The notes under the pieces are model-generated. The model saw only the letters and a list, made by a program, of their open reading frames with translations. It had not been told where the DNA came from and ran no database searches. From positions 372,001-436,000 of the forward strand of contig NZ_JACVEE010000001.1 in the NCBI RefSeq assembly GCF_015355755.1: a stretch of DNA of 64,000 bases, written 5' to 3'. The DNA is from Nocardia sp. XZ_19_385. GTDB taxonomy: Bacteria; Actinomycetota; Actinomycetes; Mycobacteriales; Mycobacteriaceae. Every line of letters starts with the position of its first letter. Within the stretch, counting starts at the first letter, position 1. A program made the translations under genes and the position numbers. Below are positions 46,582-58,029 of the stretch, piece by piece.

Positions 46582-47339
46582 CCTTCGACGCTCCGCAGAA
46601 CCCCACTCGGGAAACCGACGCCGCCGCCACCGCGGGCCCGGAAGGCACACTGCCCCAGGAACATCCGGGCACGCCGGGCGAAGAGGTGATCGGCGTCCGG
46701 CACGGCATGTTCGGCAGCACCGACACCGGCGACACCTCCGGTTACGGCCGTCTGGTCCGCCCGGTCACGCTGCCCGGCGGCAGCCACCCGCCCTACGGCG
46801 GCTACTTCGACGAGGTCGTCGCCGCGCTGCGCGCCGCCCTGGCCGCGACCGACCTCGCCCTGGAGACGGCGCTGGAGAAGGTCGTGGTCTTCCGCGGCCA
46901 GCTCTCCCTGCACGTCCGGCGCGAGCACCTGGTGACCGTCGCGCAGGCCCTGCGGGATTACGCCGCACTGCGTTTCGAGCTCTGCCTCGGCGTCAGCGGC
47001 GTGCACTACCCCGACGACGCGGGCCGCGAACTGCACGCGATCTACCCGCTGATGTCGATCACCCACAATCGCCGGCTGCGGATCGAGGTCTCCGCACCCG
47101 ACGACGACCGGCACATCCCGTCGCTGTTCGGCGTGTACCCCACCGTCGACTGGCACGAGCGGGAAACCTACGACTTCTTCGGCATCATCTTCGACGGCCA
47201 TCCGTCGCTGACCCGCATTCTCATGCCGGACGACTGGCGCGGTCACCCCCAGCGCAAGGACTACCCGCTCGGCGGGATCCCGGTCGAATACAAGGGCGCG
47301 CGTATCCCGCCGCCCGACGAGCGGAGGGCTTACAGCTAG
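46578..47339 (+). CDS. nuoC: NADH dehydrogenase I subunit C
   Basis: 253 residues. The N-terminal 75 residues are Gly/Pro-rich extension; the core includes [12 protein letters not shown] and ends with [22 protein letters not shown] overlap with nuoB, one-base overlap (TAGTG) with nuoD. Confidence 0.92.
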   Translation: MTFDAPQNPTRETDAAATAGPEGTLPQEHPGTPGEEVIGVRHGMFGSTDTGDTSGYGRLVRPVTLPGGSHPPYGGYFDEVVAALRAALAATDLALETALEKVVVFRGQLSLHVRREHLVTVAQALRDYAALRFELCLGVSGVHYPDDAGRELHAIYPLMSITHNRRLRIEVSAPDDDRHIPSLFGVYPTVDWHERETYDFFGIIFDGHPSLTRILMPDDWRGHPQRKDYPLGGIPVEYKGARIPPPDERRAYS

Positions 47340-48640
47340 TGAACGACATCGACACTCTCCCCACGGTCACCGTCGCCGGACAGGACTGGGACCAGGTCGC
47401 CGAATCGATCGAGGGCGCGGCCGAAGAACGCATCGTCGTCAATATGGGACCGCAGCACCCGTCCACGCACGGCGTGCTGCGCCTCATCTTGGAGATCGAG
47501 GGCGAAACCGTCAAAGAAGCCCGGTGCGGTATCGGCTACCTGCACACCGGTATCGAGAAGAACCTCGAATTCCGGAACTGGATGCAGGGCGTCACCTTCG
47601 TCACCCGGATGGACTACCTGTCCCCCTTCTTCAACGAGACCGCCTACTGCCTCGGTGTGGAATCGCTGCTCGACATCACCGAGCAGATCCCGGAGCGCGC
47701 CACGGTCGTTCGCGTCATGCTCATGGAACTCAACCGCATCTCCTCGCATCTGGTGGCCCTGGCCACCGGCGGTATGGAGCTGGGTGCGCTCACCCCGATG
47801 CTGTTCGGTTTCCGGGAACGCGAACTGATCCTGGACGTCTTCGAGACCATCACCGGCCTGCGCATGAACCACGCCTACATCCGGCCGGGCGGCCTCGCCC
47901 AGGATCTGCCGGACGATGGCGTGCAGAAGGTGCGTGAACTCCTCGATCTGATGCCGAAACGCTTGCGGGACATGGAGCATCTGCTCACCCAGAATCCCAT
48001 CTGGAAGGCCCGCACCCAGGACATCGGCTACCTGGACCTGACCGGCTGCATGGCCCTGGGCATCACCGGCCCGTGCCTGCGCGCCACCGGTCTGCCGCAC
48101 GATCTGCGCAAGTCGCAGCCGTACTGCGGTTACGAGACCTACGAATTCGACATCCCCACCACCACCGGCTGCGACTGCTACGGCCGCTACGTCATCCGGG
48201 TGGAGGAGATGAAGGAGTCGCTCAAGATCGTCGAGCAGTGCCTGGACCGGCTGCGGCCCGGCCCGGTCATGGTGTCGGACAAGAAGATCGCCTGGCCCGC
48301 CGACCTGAAGCTGGGCCCGGACGGACTCGGCAACTCCCCCGAGCACATCGGCAAGATCATGGGCACATCCATGGAGGGACTCATCCACCACTTCAAACTG
48401 GTCACCGAGGGCATCCGGGTGCCCGCGGGCCAGGTGTACACGGCCGTGGAATCCCCGCGCGGCGAACTCGGCGTGCACATGGTCAGCGACGGCGGCACCC
48501 GGCCCTTCCGGGTGCACTACCGGGACCCCTCGTTCACGAATCTGCAAGCGGTGGCGGCGATGTGCGAGGGCGGCATGGTCGCCGACGTGATCGCCTCCGT
48601 CGCGAGCATCGATCCGGTGATGGGTGGTGTCGACCGATGA
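47339..48640 (+). CDS. nuoD: NADH dehydrogenase I subunit D
   Basis: 433 residues from the GTG at 47339. [13 protein letters not shown] (quinone-site His-Pro-Ser-Thr-His), [17 protein letters not shown], and [14 protein letters not shown] define the 49-kDa homologue. Translationally coupled to nuoC. Confidence 0.93.
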   Translation: MNDIDTLPTVTVAGQDWDQVAESIEGAAEERIVVNMGPQHPSTHGVLRLILEIEGETVKEARCGIGYLHTGIEKNLEFRNWMQGVTFVTRMDYLSPFFNETAYCLGVESLLDITEQIPERATVVRVMLMELNRISSHLVALATGGMELGALTPMLFGFRERELILDVFETITGLRMNHAYIRPGGLAQDLPDDGVQKVRELLDLMPKRLRDMEHLLTQNPIWKARTQDIGYLDLTGCMALGITGPCLRATGLPHDLRKSQPYCGYETYEFDIPTTTGCDCYGRYVIRVEEMKESLKIVEQCLDRLRPGPVMVSDKKIAWPADLKLGPDGLGNSPEHIGKIMGTSMEGLIHHFKLVTEGIRVPAGQVYTAVESPRGELGVHMVSDGGTRPFRVHYRDPSFTNLQAVAAMCEGGMVADVIASVASIDPVMGGVDR

Positions 48641-49314
48641 CCGAGATCCTGCTCAAGCTCTCGACCCGGCCCGAGCCCTATCCCCCGGAGGTCCGCGAGC
48701 GCCTGGCCGTCGAGGCCAAGGAGATCATGGGCCGCTACCCGGTGGCCCGCTCGGCGCTGCTGCCGATGCTGCATCTGGTGCAGGCCGAAGAGAGTTTCGT
48801 GTCCAGCACCGGCATCGAATTCTGTGCCGCCATGCTGGGATTGACCGGCGCGGAAGTCACCGCGGTCGCCACCTTCTACTCCATGTTCCGGCGCACCCCG
48901 ACCGGGGAGTACCACGTCGGCGTCTGCACCAACACGCTGTGCGCGGTGATGGGCGGCGACGAGATCCTGGCCCTGCTGGAACGTCACCTCGGCATCAAGC
49001 ACGGCCAGACCACCGAGGACGGCGCGGTCACCCTCGAGCACATCGAGTGCAACGCGGCCTGCGATTTCGCGCCCGTCGTGATGGTGAACTGGGAATTCTT
49101 CGACAACCAAACCCCGGAATCGGCACAGGCATTGGTGGACGCGCTGCGCGCCGGCCAGCCGGTGACCCCGACCCGGGGCGCGACGCTGTGCACGTTCAAG
49201 CAGACCGCCCGCATCCTCGCCGGATTCCCCGACGAGCGCCCCGGCGTGCTCGACGGTGCGGCGGGCGAGGCGACCCTGGCCGGCCTGAAGGTTTCGCGGG
49301 AGGAGAACGCATGA
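48637..49314 (+). CDS. nuoE: NADH dehydrogenase I subunit E
   Basis: 225 residues. The [2Fe-2S] ligands of cluster N1a are Cys97, Cys102, Cys138 and Cys142 (CTNTLC and CNAAC). ATGA overlaps at both ends. The C-terminal 60 residues form an extension after the ferredoxin fold. Confidence 0.92.
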   Translation: MTEILLKLSTRPEPYPPEVRERLAVEAKEIMGRYPVARSALLPMLHLVQAEESFVSSTGIEFCAAMLGLTGAEVTAVATFYSMFRRTPTGEYHVGVCTNTLCAVMGGDEILALLERHLGIKHGQTTEDGAVTLEHIECNAACDFAPVVMVNWEFFDNQTPESAQALVDALRAGQPVTPTRGATLCTFKQTARILAGFPDERPGVLDGAAGEATLAGLKVSREENA

Positions 49315-50633
49315 CCACCGCCCTGACGCCGGTCCTGTCCCGTTACTGGGATGACCCGGAGTCCTGGACCCTCGACACCTACTCGCGTCACGACGGCTAT
49401 CAGGCGCTGCGCAAAGCACTTCGGATGGACCCGGACGCGGTCATCCAGACCGTCAAGGACGCCGGTCTGCGCGGCCGTGGCGGCGCGGGCTTCCCGACCG
49501 GTCTGAAGTGGGGCTTCATCCCGCAGGGTCCCGGACCCGACGGCGTGACGAAACCGCACTACCTGGTGGTCAACGCCGACGAGTCCGAACCCGGTACCTG
49601 CAAAGACATTCCGCTGATGCTGTCGAGCCCGCACGCGTTGATCGAAGGCGTGATCATCGGCTCGTACGCGATCCGCGCCGCTACCGCGTTCATCTACGTG
49701 CGCGGCGAGGTGGTGCCAGTGCTGCGCCGTCTGCAAGCCGCCGTCGAACAGGCTTATGCCGCAGGCTATCTCGGCAAGAACATCCTGGGCTCCGGTTACG
49801 ACCTCGACCTCGTGGTGCATGCCGGCGCGGGCGCTTACATCTGCGGCGAGGAAACCGCGCTGCTCGATTCCCTGGAAGGCCGCCGCGGTCAGCCCCGCCT
49901 GCGGCCGCCGTTCCCGGCCGTCGCGGGCCTCTATGCCTGCCCGACCGTGGTCAACAATGTGGAATCCATCGCCTCCGTGCCGCCGATCATCCTCAACGGC
50001 ATCGAGTGGTTCCGGTCCATGGGCAGCGAGAAGTCGCCCGGCTTCACGTTGTACTCGCTGTCCGGCCATGTGGCACGCCCCGGGCAATATGAAGCGCCCC
50101 TTGGCATTACGCTGCGCGAGCTGCTGAAGTTCGCGGGCGGTGTCCGAGCCGGGCACACGGTCAAGTTCTGGACCCCGGGCGGTTCGTCGACCCCGCTGTT
50201 CACCGACGAACACCTCGACGTCCCCCTCGACTACGAAGGCGTCGCCGCCGCCGGATCCATGCTCGGCACCAAGGCCCTGCAGATCTTCGACGACACCACC
50301 TGTGTGGTGCGCGCCGTGCTGCGCTGGACCGAGTTCTACGCCCACGAATCCTGCGGCAAATGCACCCCTTGCCGCGAAGGCACCTACTGGCTCGTGCAGC
50401 TGCTGAAGCGCGTGGAAGAGGGCCGGGGCACCGAATCGGATCTGCAGAAGCTGCTCGATATCAGCGACACCATCAACGGCAAGTCGTTCTGCGCGCTCGG
50501 TGACGGCGCGGCCAGCCCCATCGTCTCCTCGCTCAAATACTTCCGGCAGGAGTACGAGATGCACCTCGGCGGGGCGGGCTGTCCGTTCGATCCGGCGCGC
50601 AGCACGGTCTGGGCGGAAGGAGAGATCCGATGA
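49311..50633 (+). CDS. nuoF: NADH dehydrogenase I subunit F (NADH- and FMN-binding)
   Basis: 440 residues. FMN/NADH site [18 protein letters not shown] and [19 protein letters not shown]; cluster N3 ligands in [15 protein letters not shown]. Entry point of electrons. Preceded by GGAGGAG. Confidence 0.93.
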   Translation: MTTALTPVLSRYWDDPESWTLDTYSRHDGYQALRKALRMDPDAVIQTVKDAGLRGRGGAGFPTGLKWGFIPQGPGPDGVTKPHYLVVNADESEPGTCKDIPLMLSSPHALIEGVIIGSYAIRAATAFIYVRGEVVPVLRRLQAAVEQAYAAGYLGKNILGSGYDLDLVVHAGAGAYICGEETALLDSLEGRRGQPRLRPPFPAVAGLYACPTVVNNVESIASVPPIILNGIEWFRSMGSEKSPGFTLYSLSGHVARPGQYEAPLGITLRELLKFAGGVRAGHTVKFWTPGGSSTPLFTDEHLDVPLDYEGVAAAGSMLGTKALQIFDDTTCVVRAVLRWTEFYAHESCGKCTPCREGTYWLVQLLKRVEEGRGTESDLQKLLDISDTINGKSFCALGDGAASPIVSSLKYFRQEYEMHLGGAGCPFDPARSTVWAEGEIR

Positions 50634-53092
50634 CCTCCACTGTGAGCTCCAACGAAAGTGGTTTGTTGCCAGCCGATCTCGTCACGCTGACCATCGACGG
50701 CACCTCGATCAGCGTGCCGCCCGGCACCCTGGTGATCCGGGCCGCCGAACTCATCGGCATCCAGATCCCCCGTTTCTGCGACCATCCGCTGCTCGAACCG
50801 GTCGGCGCCTGCCGGCAGTGCATCGTCGAGGTGGAAGGCCAGCGCAAGCCGGTCGCCTCCTGCACCCAGACCGTCGCCGAGGGCATGGTGGTGCGCACCC
50901 AGCTCACCTCCGAGGTCGCCGACAAGGCCCAGGAGGGAGTGATGGAGCTGTTGCTCATCAATCACCCCCTGGACTGCCCCGTCTGCGACAAGGGCGGCGA
51001 ATGCCCGCTGCAGAACCAGGCGATGTCCTCCGGGCGGCCGGAATCCCGGTTCGAGGGCGTGAAACGCATCTATCCCAAGCCGATTCCGCTGTCCACGGCG
51101 GTGCTGCTGGACCGGGAACGCTGCGTGCTCTGCGCCCGCTGCACCCGGTTCTCCCAGCAGGTGGCCGGTGACCCGTTCATCGAACTGATGGATCGCGGTG
51201 CGCTGCAACAGGTCGGCACCGCGCAGGCCGAACCGCTGGACTCCTACTTCTCCGGCAACACCGTGCAGATCTGCCCGGTCGGCGCGCTCACCGGGACCAG
51301 CTACCGATTCCGGGCCCGCCCGTTCGACCTGGTTTCCAGCCCCAGCGTGTGTGAGCACTGCGCCTCCGGTTGCGCCCAGCGCACCGACCATCGGCGCGGA
51401 AAAGTGCTGCGCCGCTTGGCCGGTGACGATCCGCAGGTCAACGAGGAATGGAACTGCGATAAGGGCCGCTGGGCATTCGCCTACGCCACCGAGCGCGACC
51501 GCATCACCACTCCGCTGGTGCGCGGCTGGGACGGCACGTTGCATCCTGCCTCCTGGTCGGAGGCCCTGGCGGCCGCCGCGGGCGGATTGGCCGCGGCCTT
51601 CGGGAACGCGGGCGTGCTGGTGGGCGGCCGGGTCACCGAGGAAGACGCCTACGCCTACAGCAAGTTCACCCGAATCGCGCTGGGCAGCAACGACATCGAC
51701 TTCCGCACCCGGGTGCACTCGGCCGAGGAGGCGGACTTCCTCGCGGCCTGTGTCGCCGGGCAGGGTGTCACCGTCGATTACGACAGCCTGGAACGCGCGC
51801 CGATCGTGTTGCTCGCCGGTTTCGAACCGGAAGAGGAGTCGCCGATCATCTACCTGCGTCTGCGCAAGGCGGCCCGCAAGCGCGGTTCGGCGGTCTACTC
51901 GCTCGCGCCGTACGCCTCGCGCGGCCTGGAGCGCATGTCCGGCACCCTCCTGCCAACCGTGCCCGGCGCGGAACCCCATGTGCTGGAGGCACTTCGAACC
52001 GGCGCCGCCGAGATCGCCGACAATGCCGCCCGCCTGCTGCGCCAGCCCGGCGCGGTGATCCTGGTCGGCGAACGGCTCGCCGGTATCCCCGGCGCGCTCT
52101 CGGCCGCGGTGCACCTCGCCGAGGAAACCGGGGCCGCTCTGGCCTGGGTGCCTCGTCGCGCCGGGGAACGCGGCGCGATCGAATCCGGCGCCCTGCCGGG
52201 TCTGCTCCCGGGCGGTCGTCCGGTCGCCGATCCCGCTGCGCGTCAGCAGGTTCGGTCCGCGTGGAATGTCGGCGAGCTGCCCGCGACCCCGGGCCGCGAC
52301 ACCGCGGGCATCCTGGACGCGGCTTCGGGCCTGGGCGCACTGGTCATCGGTGGCGTCGACATCACCGATCTCCCCGATCCCAGCGCCGCGCTCGCCGCCA
52401 TCGACGCCGCCCGCTTCGTGGTCAGCCTGGAACTGCGGCACAGCCCGGTCACCGACCGGGCCGACGTCGTCTTCCCGGTCGCCACCGCGATGGAGAAGAC
52501 CGGCACCTTCCGCACCTGGGAGGGCAGGCCGCGCCGCTTCGAAGCCGCGCTCGGCGACTCGATGGTGACCCGCACCGCCGCACCGCTGTCCGACGGACGC
52601 GTACTGCACGCCATCGCCGACGAAATGCGCGTCCAGCTCGCGCTCCCGGACGCCGCGGCGGCCCGCGCCGAGCTGGCCGAACTCGGGATCTGGGACGGGC
52701 AGCCGCTCCCTGCTCCCGCGCACCGCCCGCACCCGGTCACTCAACCGACCGCAGGCACCGCCGTCCTCGCTTCCTGGCACATGCTCCTCGATCAGGGCCG
52801 CATGCAGGACGGTGAACCCAACCTGGCCGGTATCGCCCGCCCCGCGGTGGTCCGGCTCTCGGCCGCGACCGCCGCGGAAATCGGTGCCGCGCAGGATGAT
52901 CCGGTCACTGTCGGCACCCAGCGCGGCTTGGTCACGCTGCCGCTGATGATCACCGAGATGCCCGACCGGGTGGTGTGGCTGCCGCAGAACTCGCCGGGTT
53001 GCTCGATCACCGAACAGCTCGCCACCGCACCCGGCGGCGTCGTCGAGATCCGGCGCGCCGACGAGAGCACGAAGGGACGCCGCAGTGAGTGA
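50630..53092 (+). CDS. nuoG: NADH dehydrogenase I subunit G
   Basis: 820 residues. N-terminal plant-type ferredoxin [15 protein letters not shown], then His-type cluster [17 protein letters not shown] and [10 protein letters not shown]; further cluster [17 protein letters not shown]; molybdopterin-like fold for the rest. ATGA overlap with nuoF; overlaps nuoH by eight bases. Confidence 0.92.
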   Translation: MTSTVSSNESGLLPADLVTLTIDGTSISVPPGTLVIRAAELIGIQIPRFCDHPLLEPVGACRQCIVEVEGQRKPVASCTQTVAEGMVVRTQLTSEVADKAQEGVMELLLINHPLDCPVCDKGGECPLQNQAMSSGRPESRFEGVKRIYPKPIPLSTAVLLDRERCVLCARCTRFSQQVAGDPFIELMDRGALQQVGTAQAEPLDSYFSGNTVQICPVGALTGTSYRFRARPFDLVSSPSVCEHCASGCAQRTDHRRGKVLRRLAGDDPQVNEEWNCDKGRWAFAYATERDRITTPLVRGWDGTLHPASWSEALAAAAGGLAAAFGNAGVLVGGRVTEEDAYAYSKFTRIALGSNDIDFRTRVHSAEEADFLAACVAGQGVTVDYDSLERAPIVLLAGFEPEEESPIIYLRLRKAARKRGSAVYSLAPYASRGLERMSGTLLPTVPGAEPHVLEALRTGAAEIADNAARLLRQPGAVILVGERLAGIPGALSAAVHLAEETGAALAWVPRRAGERGAIESGALPGLLPGGRPVADPAARQQVRSAWNVGELPATPGRDTAGILDAASGLGALVIGGVDITDLPDPSAALAAIDAARFVVSLELRHSPVTDRADVVFPVATAMEKTGTFRTWEGRPRRFEAALGDSMVTRTAAPLSDGRVLHAIADEMRVQLALPDAAAARAELAELGIWDGQPLPAPAHRPHPVTQPTAGTAVLASWHMLLDQGRMQDGEPNLAGIARPAVVRLSAATAAEIGAAQDDPVTVGTQRGLVTLPLMITEMPDRVVWLPQNSPGCSITEQLATAPGGVVEIRRADESTKGRRSE

Positions 53093-54917
53093 CTTGAGTC
53101 TTTTCGGCCACGATCCGATGTGGCTGATCATCGCGAAGTCCCTGGCCATCTTCGTCTTCCTGTTGCTCACCCCGATGATCGCGGTGGTCGCGGAACGAAA
53201 GATCGTGGCGCGCATGCAGATGCGCGTCGGACCCAACCGGGTCGGCCCCGGAGGTTCGCTGCAGGCGGTCGCCGACGGCGTGAAGATGGCCCTCAAAGAG
53301 GACATCATCCCGGCCATCGTGGACAAGCCGATCTACGTGCTGGCGCCGATCATTTCGGTGATCCCGGCGTTCATGGCGTTCGCAGTGATCCCGCTCGGCG
53401 GCGAGGTCTCCATCGCCGGGGAGCGCACCGCGCTGCAGCTCACCGACCTGCCGGTGGCAGTGCTCTACATCCTGGCCATCACCTCGATCGGCGTGTACGG
53501 CATCGTGCTGGCGGGCTGGGCTTCGGGTTCCACCTATCCGCTGCTCGGCGGTCTGCGTTCCACCGCGCAGGTGATCTCCTACGAGATCGCGATGGCGCTG
53601 TGCTTCGCGGCGGTGTTCCTGCACGCGGGCACCATGTCCACCTCGGGCATCGTCTCCGCGCAGAGCCCGACCTGGTTCGTGTTCCTGCTGCTGCCCTCGT
53701 TCCTGATCTACTGCGTGTCCATGGTCGGCGAGACCAACCGCGCGCCCTTCGACCTCCCCGAGGCCGAAGGCGAGCTGGTCGGCGGCTTCCACACCGAGTA
53801 CTCCTCGCTCAAGTTCGCCATGTTCATGCTCGCCGAATACGTCAACATGGCAACGGTTTCCGCGCTCGCGACCACCCTGTTCCTGGGTGGCTGGCACGCG
53901 CCGTGGCCGTTCAACATGATCCCGGGCGCGGACGCGGGATGGTGGGGTCTGCTGTGGTTCGTCGCCAAGGTGTGGACGTTCCTGTTCGTGTTCATCTGGT
54001 TGCGCGGCACGCTCCCCCGCCTGCGCTACGACCAGTTCATGAATCTCGGCTGGAAGCTGCTGATCCCGGTGTCGCTGCTGTGGGTCATGCTGGTCGCCGG
54101 CGTGCGGGTCGCCGAAGCCGAAGGTCTGCATATCGAGACCCCGGCGCTGGTGATCGGCGGCATCGTCATCACCGCGTTGATGGTCGGCATGTTCCTGCGG
54201 GCGGGCCGCAAACCGAACCTGCCCCCGCTGGCCGACGAACCGATGACCGCGGCGGAATCCGGTGTGTTCCTGGGCTTCCCGACGCCACCGCTGCCCGCCG
54301 ACGTGCAGCACCGTGATGTCACGAAGGCGAATTTCCTGGAGCCGCTCAGCGGTTTCGCGGTCACCGCGGCGACGATGTTCAAGAAGCCGAACACCGAGTA
54401 CTACCCGGAACAGAAGGTGCCGACGGCGCCGCGCTACCACGGGCGGCATCAGCTCAACCGGCATCCCGACGGCCTGGAGAAGTGCATCGGCTGCGAGCTG
54501 TGTGCCTGGGCCTGCCCCGCCGACGCGATCTATGTCGAAGGCGCGGACAACACCGAGGCCGAACGCTTCTCGCCGGGTGAACGGTACGGCCGGGTCTACC
54601 AGATCAACTATCTGCGCTGCATCGGCTGCGGCCTGTGCATCGAGGCCTGCCCGACCCGGGCGCTGACCATGACCAACGACTACGAGCTCACCGACGACAA
54701 CCGGGCCGATCTGATCTACGAGAAGACGAACCTGCTCGCGCCGATGCAGCCCGGGATGGAAGCACCGCCGCACGCGATGTATCCCGGTGCGACCGAAGGC
54801 GATTACTACCGCGGCACGGTGCCCGGCGGTATTCCCGCGGTCGATCCGATCTCGGATGAACCGGTCGGCCGGGACAAAGAGCCAACGGCGGTCGGAACCG
54901 AAGGAGTCGCACGGTGA
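53085..54917 (+). CDS. nuoHI: Fused NADH dehydrogenase I subunits H and I
   Basis: One uninterrupted 610-residue frame. Residues 1-~390 are NuoH: eight or more hydrophobic helices, [18 protein letters not shown] and [15 protein letters not shown] linker of about 25 residues (around [17 protein letters not shown]) leads to NuoI (about 418-610), with cluster N6a/N6b motifs [12 protein letters not shown] (~466-477) and [12 protein letters not shown] (~511-522). In most bacteria these are two genes. An in-frame GTG at 54303 could still give free NuoI. No stop or frameshift is visible. Ends GTGA-overlapping with nuoJ. Confidence 0.88.
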   Translation: MSDLSLFGHDPMWLIIAKSLAIFVFLLLTPMIAVVAERKIVARMQMRVGPNRVGPGGSLQAVADGVKMALKEDIIPAIVDKPIYVLAPIISVIPAFMAFAVIPLGGEVSIAGERTALQLTDLPVAVLYILAITSIGVYGIVLAGWASGSTYPLLGGLRSTAQVISYEIAMALCFAAVFLHAGTMSTSGIVSAQSPTWFVFLLLPSFLIYCVSMVGETNRAPFDLPEAEGELVGGFHTEYSSLKFAMFMLAEYVNMATVSALATTLFLGGWHAPWPFNMIPGADAGWWGLLWFVAKVWTFLFVFIWLRGTLPRLRYDQFMNLGWKLLIPVSLLWVMLVAGVRVAEAEGLHIETPALVIGGIVITALMVGMFLRAGRKPNLPPLADEPMTAAESGVFLGFPTPPLPADVQHRDVTKANFLEPLSGFAVTAATMFKKPNTEYYPEQKVPTAPRYHGRHQLNRHPDGLEKCIGCELCAWACPADAIYVEGADNTEAERFSPGERYGRVYQINYLRCIGCGLCIEACPTRALTMTNDYELTDDNRADLIYEKTNLLAPMQPGMEAPPHAMYPGATEGDYYRGTVPGGIPAVDPISDEPVGRDKEPTAVGTEGVAR

Positions 54918-55732
54918 ACGAATTCCTGTTGGCCGCAGAGCCTTTGACGCAGACCGGTACCGGCGAGGCGGTGCAGTTCTGGATCCTCGCCCCGCTCGCC
55001 GTGATCGGCGCGCTCGGCATGGTGTTCTCCTCGAAAGCCGTGCACTCGGCGATCTGCCTGGCCGCCACCATGATCGCGCTCGCCGTCATGTACATCGCCC
55101 AGGACGCACTGTTCCTGGGCGTCGTGCAGATCGTGGTCTACACCGGCGCGGTCATGATGCTGTTCCTGTTCGTGCTGATGCTCGTCGGCGTCGACTCGGC
55201 GGAATCGCTGAAGGAGACGATCAAGGGCCAGCGCGCCGCCGCCTGCGCGGTCGGGCTCGGGTTCGGCATCCTGTTCATGAGCGGCATCGCCAACGGCATC
55301 CGCGATTCCGGAATCACGTTCCCCGCCACGGGGTTCGCCGGACGCGACGTCATCGGTGAGCTCGCCGAGCTGATCTTCATCAAGTATGTCTGGGCGTTCG
55401 AGCTCACCGGCGCGCTGCTCATCGCCGCCACCATCGGCGCCATGGTGCTCGCGCACCGCGACCAGCTGGAGCCCAAGCTCGGCCAGCGCGAGATGTCACG
55501 GATGCGGTTCCGGGACGGCAAGAGCCGCGCGACCCCGCTGCCCACCCCGGGCGTGTACGCGCGGCACAACGCGGTCGACATTCCGGCGCGCCTGCCCGAC
55601 GGCTCGTTCGAAGAACATTCGGTGAGCACCATCCTGCGGCACCGCCGCAACAAGGCACTGACCGAGGCGGCCGTCATCTCGGTCGGCTCCGAGACGGTCA
55701 CCTCCCAGGCAGACGAGGAAGGCAAGCGGTGA
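54914..55732 (+). CDS. nuoJ: NADH dehydrogenase I subunit J
   Basis: 272 residues; five membrane helices with [17 protein letters not shown] and VYTGAVMML near the conserved Tyr/Glu of the E-channel, then a 90-residue cytoplasmic tail. GTG start overlaps the end of nuoHI by four bases. Confidence 0.92.
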   Translation: MNEFLLAAEPLTQTGTGEAVQFWILAPLAVIGALGMVFSSKAVHSAICLAATMIALAVMYIAQDALFLGVVQIVVYTGAVMMLFLFVLMLVGVDSAESLKETIKGQRAAACAVGLGFGILFMSGIANGIRDSGITFPATGFAGRDVIGELAELIFIKYVWAFELTGALLIAATIGAMVLAHRDQLEPKLGQREMSRMRFRDGKSRATPLPTPGVYARHNAVDIPARLPDGSFEEHSVSTILRHRRNKALTEAAVISVGSETVTSQADEEGKR

Positions 55733-56028
55733 ACCCCGAGAACTATCTGTTCCTGTCCGCCCTGCTGTTCACCATCGGTGCGGCGGGAGTGCTGCTGCGG
55801 CGCAACGCCATCGTGGTGTTCATGTGCATCGAGCTGATGCTGAACGCGGTGAATCTGGCATTCGTCACCTTCGCGCGACTGCACTCCAACCTCGACGGTC
55901 AGGTCTTCGCGTTCTTCACGATGGTCGTGGCCGCGGCGGAAGTCGTTGTCGGCCTGGCGATCATCATGACCATCTTCCGCGCCCGCCGCTCGACCTCGGT
56001 CGACGACGCCAACCTGCTGAAGTTCTGA
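55729..56028 (+). CDS. nuoK: NADH dehydrogenase I subunit K
   Basis: 99 residues with three helices; the conserved Glu is in [15 protein letters not shown] and another in [14 protein letters not shown] start overlaps nuoJ by four bases (GTGA). Confidence 0.92.
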   Translation: MNPENYLFLSALLFTIGAAGVLLRRNAIVVFMCIELMLNAVNLAFVTFARLHSNLDGQVFAFFTMVVAAAEVVVGLAIIMTIFRARRSTSVDDANLLKF

Positions 56029-56029
56029 C

Positions 56030-57916
56030 ATGGATACGGCAACGCTCTGGCTCATGCCCGCCCTGCCTCTGGCAGGCGCCGTAATCCTCCTGCTCACCGG
56101 ACGCACCAGCAACAAGTGGGGCCACCTGCTCGGCAGTGCCGCCGCGGTGGCCTCCTTCGGCGTCGCGGTGATCGCCTTCTTCGGCATGCTCGGTCGCGAT
56201 GGGGCCGCCAGGGCAATCCATCTCGATCTGTTCGAGTGGGTCCCCGTAGCCGGTCTGCAAGTCGACTTCGGGCTCCAATTGGACCAGCTGTCCATGTGTT
56301 TCGCGCTGCTGATCACCGGTGTGGGTTCGCTGATCCACATCTACTCGGTCGGCTACATGGAGCACGACCCGAACCGGCGGCGGTTCTTCGCCTATCTCAA
56401 CCTGTTCCTCGCGGCCATGCTGCTGCTGGTGCTGGCGAACAACTACCTGGTGCTCTACCTCGGCTGGGAAGGCGTCGGCCTGGCGTCCTACCTGCTGATC
56501 GGGTTCTGGCACGAAAAGCCCACGGCGGCAACGGCGGCCAAGAAGGCGTTCGTGGTCAACCGGGTCGGCGACATGGGCTTGGCGATCGCCATGTTCACCA
56601 TGTTCGCCACCTTCGGGAGCATCGGCTTCGGCGATGTGTTCGCGGCCGCACCGCAAGCCAGCGAGGGTACGCTGACCGCGATCGGTTTGCTGCTGCTGCT
56701 CGGGGCTTGCGGTAAATCCGCGCAGGTGCCGTTGCAGTCCTGGCTCGGGGACGCGATGGAGGGCCCGACCCCGGTGTCGGCGCTCATCCACGCGGCCACC
56801 ATGGTGACCGCCGGCGTCTACCTGATTGCACGGTCCGGGCCAATCTTCGACCTCGCGCCGAACGCGCAACTCGGCGTGGTGATCGTCGGCGCGGTGACGC
56901 TGCTGTTCGGTGCGATCATCGGCTGCGCCAAGGACGACATCAAGAAGGCGCTCGCGGCCTCCACCATGAGCCAGATCGGTTACATGTTCCTGGCCGCCGG
57001 ACTCGGACCGGCCGGGTACGCGTTCGCGATCATGCACCTGCTGACCCACGGCTTCTTCAAGGCCGGGCTGTTCCTCGGGGCCGGTTCGGTGATGCACGCG
57101 ATGGACGACGAAACCGACATGCGACGGTACGGCGGCCTGCGAAAGCTGTTGCCCGTCACCTACATAACGTTCGGGCTCGGATATCTCGCGATCATCGGGG
57201 TGCCGCCGTTCGCCGGGTTCTTCTCCAAGGACAAGATCATCGAGACGGCGTTCAACGCCGGCGGGGCGAAGGGCTGGACGCTAGGCACCGCGGCTTTGAT
57301 CGGTGCGGGGCTGACCGCGTTCTACATGACCCGCGTGATGCTGATGACGTTCTTCGGCAAGAGCCGGTGGAAGGAAGACACCCACCCGCACGAGTCGCCG
57401 CGCACCATGGTCGGCCCGATGATGGTGCTGGCCCTCGGCTCCGTGTTCTCCGGTGGCCTGCTGGTTCTGGGTTCGTCGCTGCAGAACTGGCTGACGCCGG
57501 TCGTCGGTGAACACCACGGCGAGCATGTGCTGCCCGCCTGGGTGGTCACCGCGATGGCGTTGAGCGTGGTCGCCATCGGTGTCGGTGTCGCCTACCGCGA
57601 GTACGCGCAGCGTGAAATCCCCGAGACCGCACCGGTTCCGGCGAGTGTGCTCACCGTCGCGGCCCGCAAGGACCTCTATGGCGATGCCTTCAACGAGGGC
57701 GTGTTCATGCGGCCGGGCCGCCACTTCACCCGGGCGCTGGTGTTCCTCGACAACCGTGGCGTGGACGGAATCGTCAACGGCACAGCGGCATTCATCGGCG
57801 GTATGTCGGGCCGCGTGCGCCGAATCCAGACCGGATTCGTGCGCTCCTACGCCCTGTCCATGTTCTCCGGTGCCGCCCTGGTCGCCGCCGCGCTGCTGGC
57901 GGTGAGGATCTGGTGA
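56030..57916 (+). CDS. nuoL: NADH dehydrogenase I subunit L (antiporter-like)
   Basis: 628 residues; 14-16 helices. Conserved segment [22 protein letters not shown] and [15 protein letters not shown] contain the proton-pump Glu/Lys; [22 protein letters not shown] follows. The long amphipathic transverse helix at the C-terminus is represented by the final 150 residues. One base after nuoK. Confidence 0.92.
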   Translation: MDTATLWLMPALPLAGAVILLLTGRTSNKWGHLLGSAAAVASFGVAVIAFFGMLGRDGAARAIHLDLFEWVPVAGLQVDFGLQLDQLSMCFALLITGVGSLIHIYSVGYMEHDPNRRRFFAYLNLFLAAMLLLVLANNYLVLYLGWEGVGLASYLLIGFWHEKPTAATAAKKAFVVNRVGDMGLAIAMFTMFATFGSIGFGDVFAAAPQASEGTLTAIGLLLLLGACGKSAQVPLQSWLGDAMEGPTPVSALIHAATMVTAGVYLIARSGPIFDLAPNAQLGVVIVGAVTLLFGAIIGCAKDDIKKALAASTMSQIGYMFLAAGLGPAGYAFAIMHLLTHGFFKAGLFLGAGSVMHAMDDETDMRRYGGLRKLLPVTYITFGLGYLAIIGVPPFAGFFSKDKIIETAFNAGGAKGWTLGTAALIGAGLTAFYMTRVMLMTFFGKSRWKEDTHPHESPRTMVGPMMVLALGSVFSGGLLVLGSSLQNWLTPVVGEHHGEHVLPAWVVTAMALSVVAIGVGVAYREYAQREIPETAPVPASVLTVAARKDLYGDAFNEGVFMRPGRHFTRALVFLDNRGVDGIVNGTAAFIGGMSGRVRRIQTGFVRSYALSMFSGAALVAAALLAVRIW

Positions 57917-58029
57917 GCAACCAACCCACCGAGCCGCGTCGTCTCGGCCCGCCCGCCGTAACTCGTCGTCCCGGCACGTTGCCGGCCGGGACCCACACAG
58001 CTCCCCGGAGTGAAGGAAGGCTGCGGTGA
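57913..58029 (+). CDS. Candidate 38-codon microprotein bridging nuoL and nuoM
   Basis: Frame GTG (57913) to TGA (58027-58029). It overlaps nuoL by four bases (GTGA) and nuoM by four bases (GTGA), fills the only 109-base gap in the operon, and encodes [20 protein letters not shown] followed by 18 more residues (Arg/Pro-rich, no membrane segment). Chance explains frame agreement at about one in three to four. An imperfect hairpin (GTCCCGG 57968-57974 / CCGGGAC 57986-57992) lies inside. Confidence 0.4.
   Translation: MSNQPTEPRRLGPPAVTRRPGTLPAGTHTAPRSEGRLR

Noticed and set aside
50384..53326. A 980-codon open frame on the minus strand across nuoG and nuoH
   Set aside because: A shadow of G+C-rich codon bias opposite real genes; no domain recognised and the plus-strand genes are certain.
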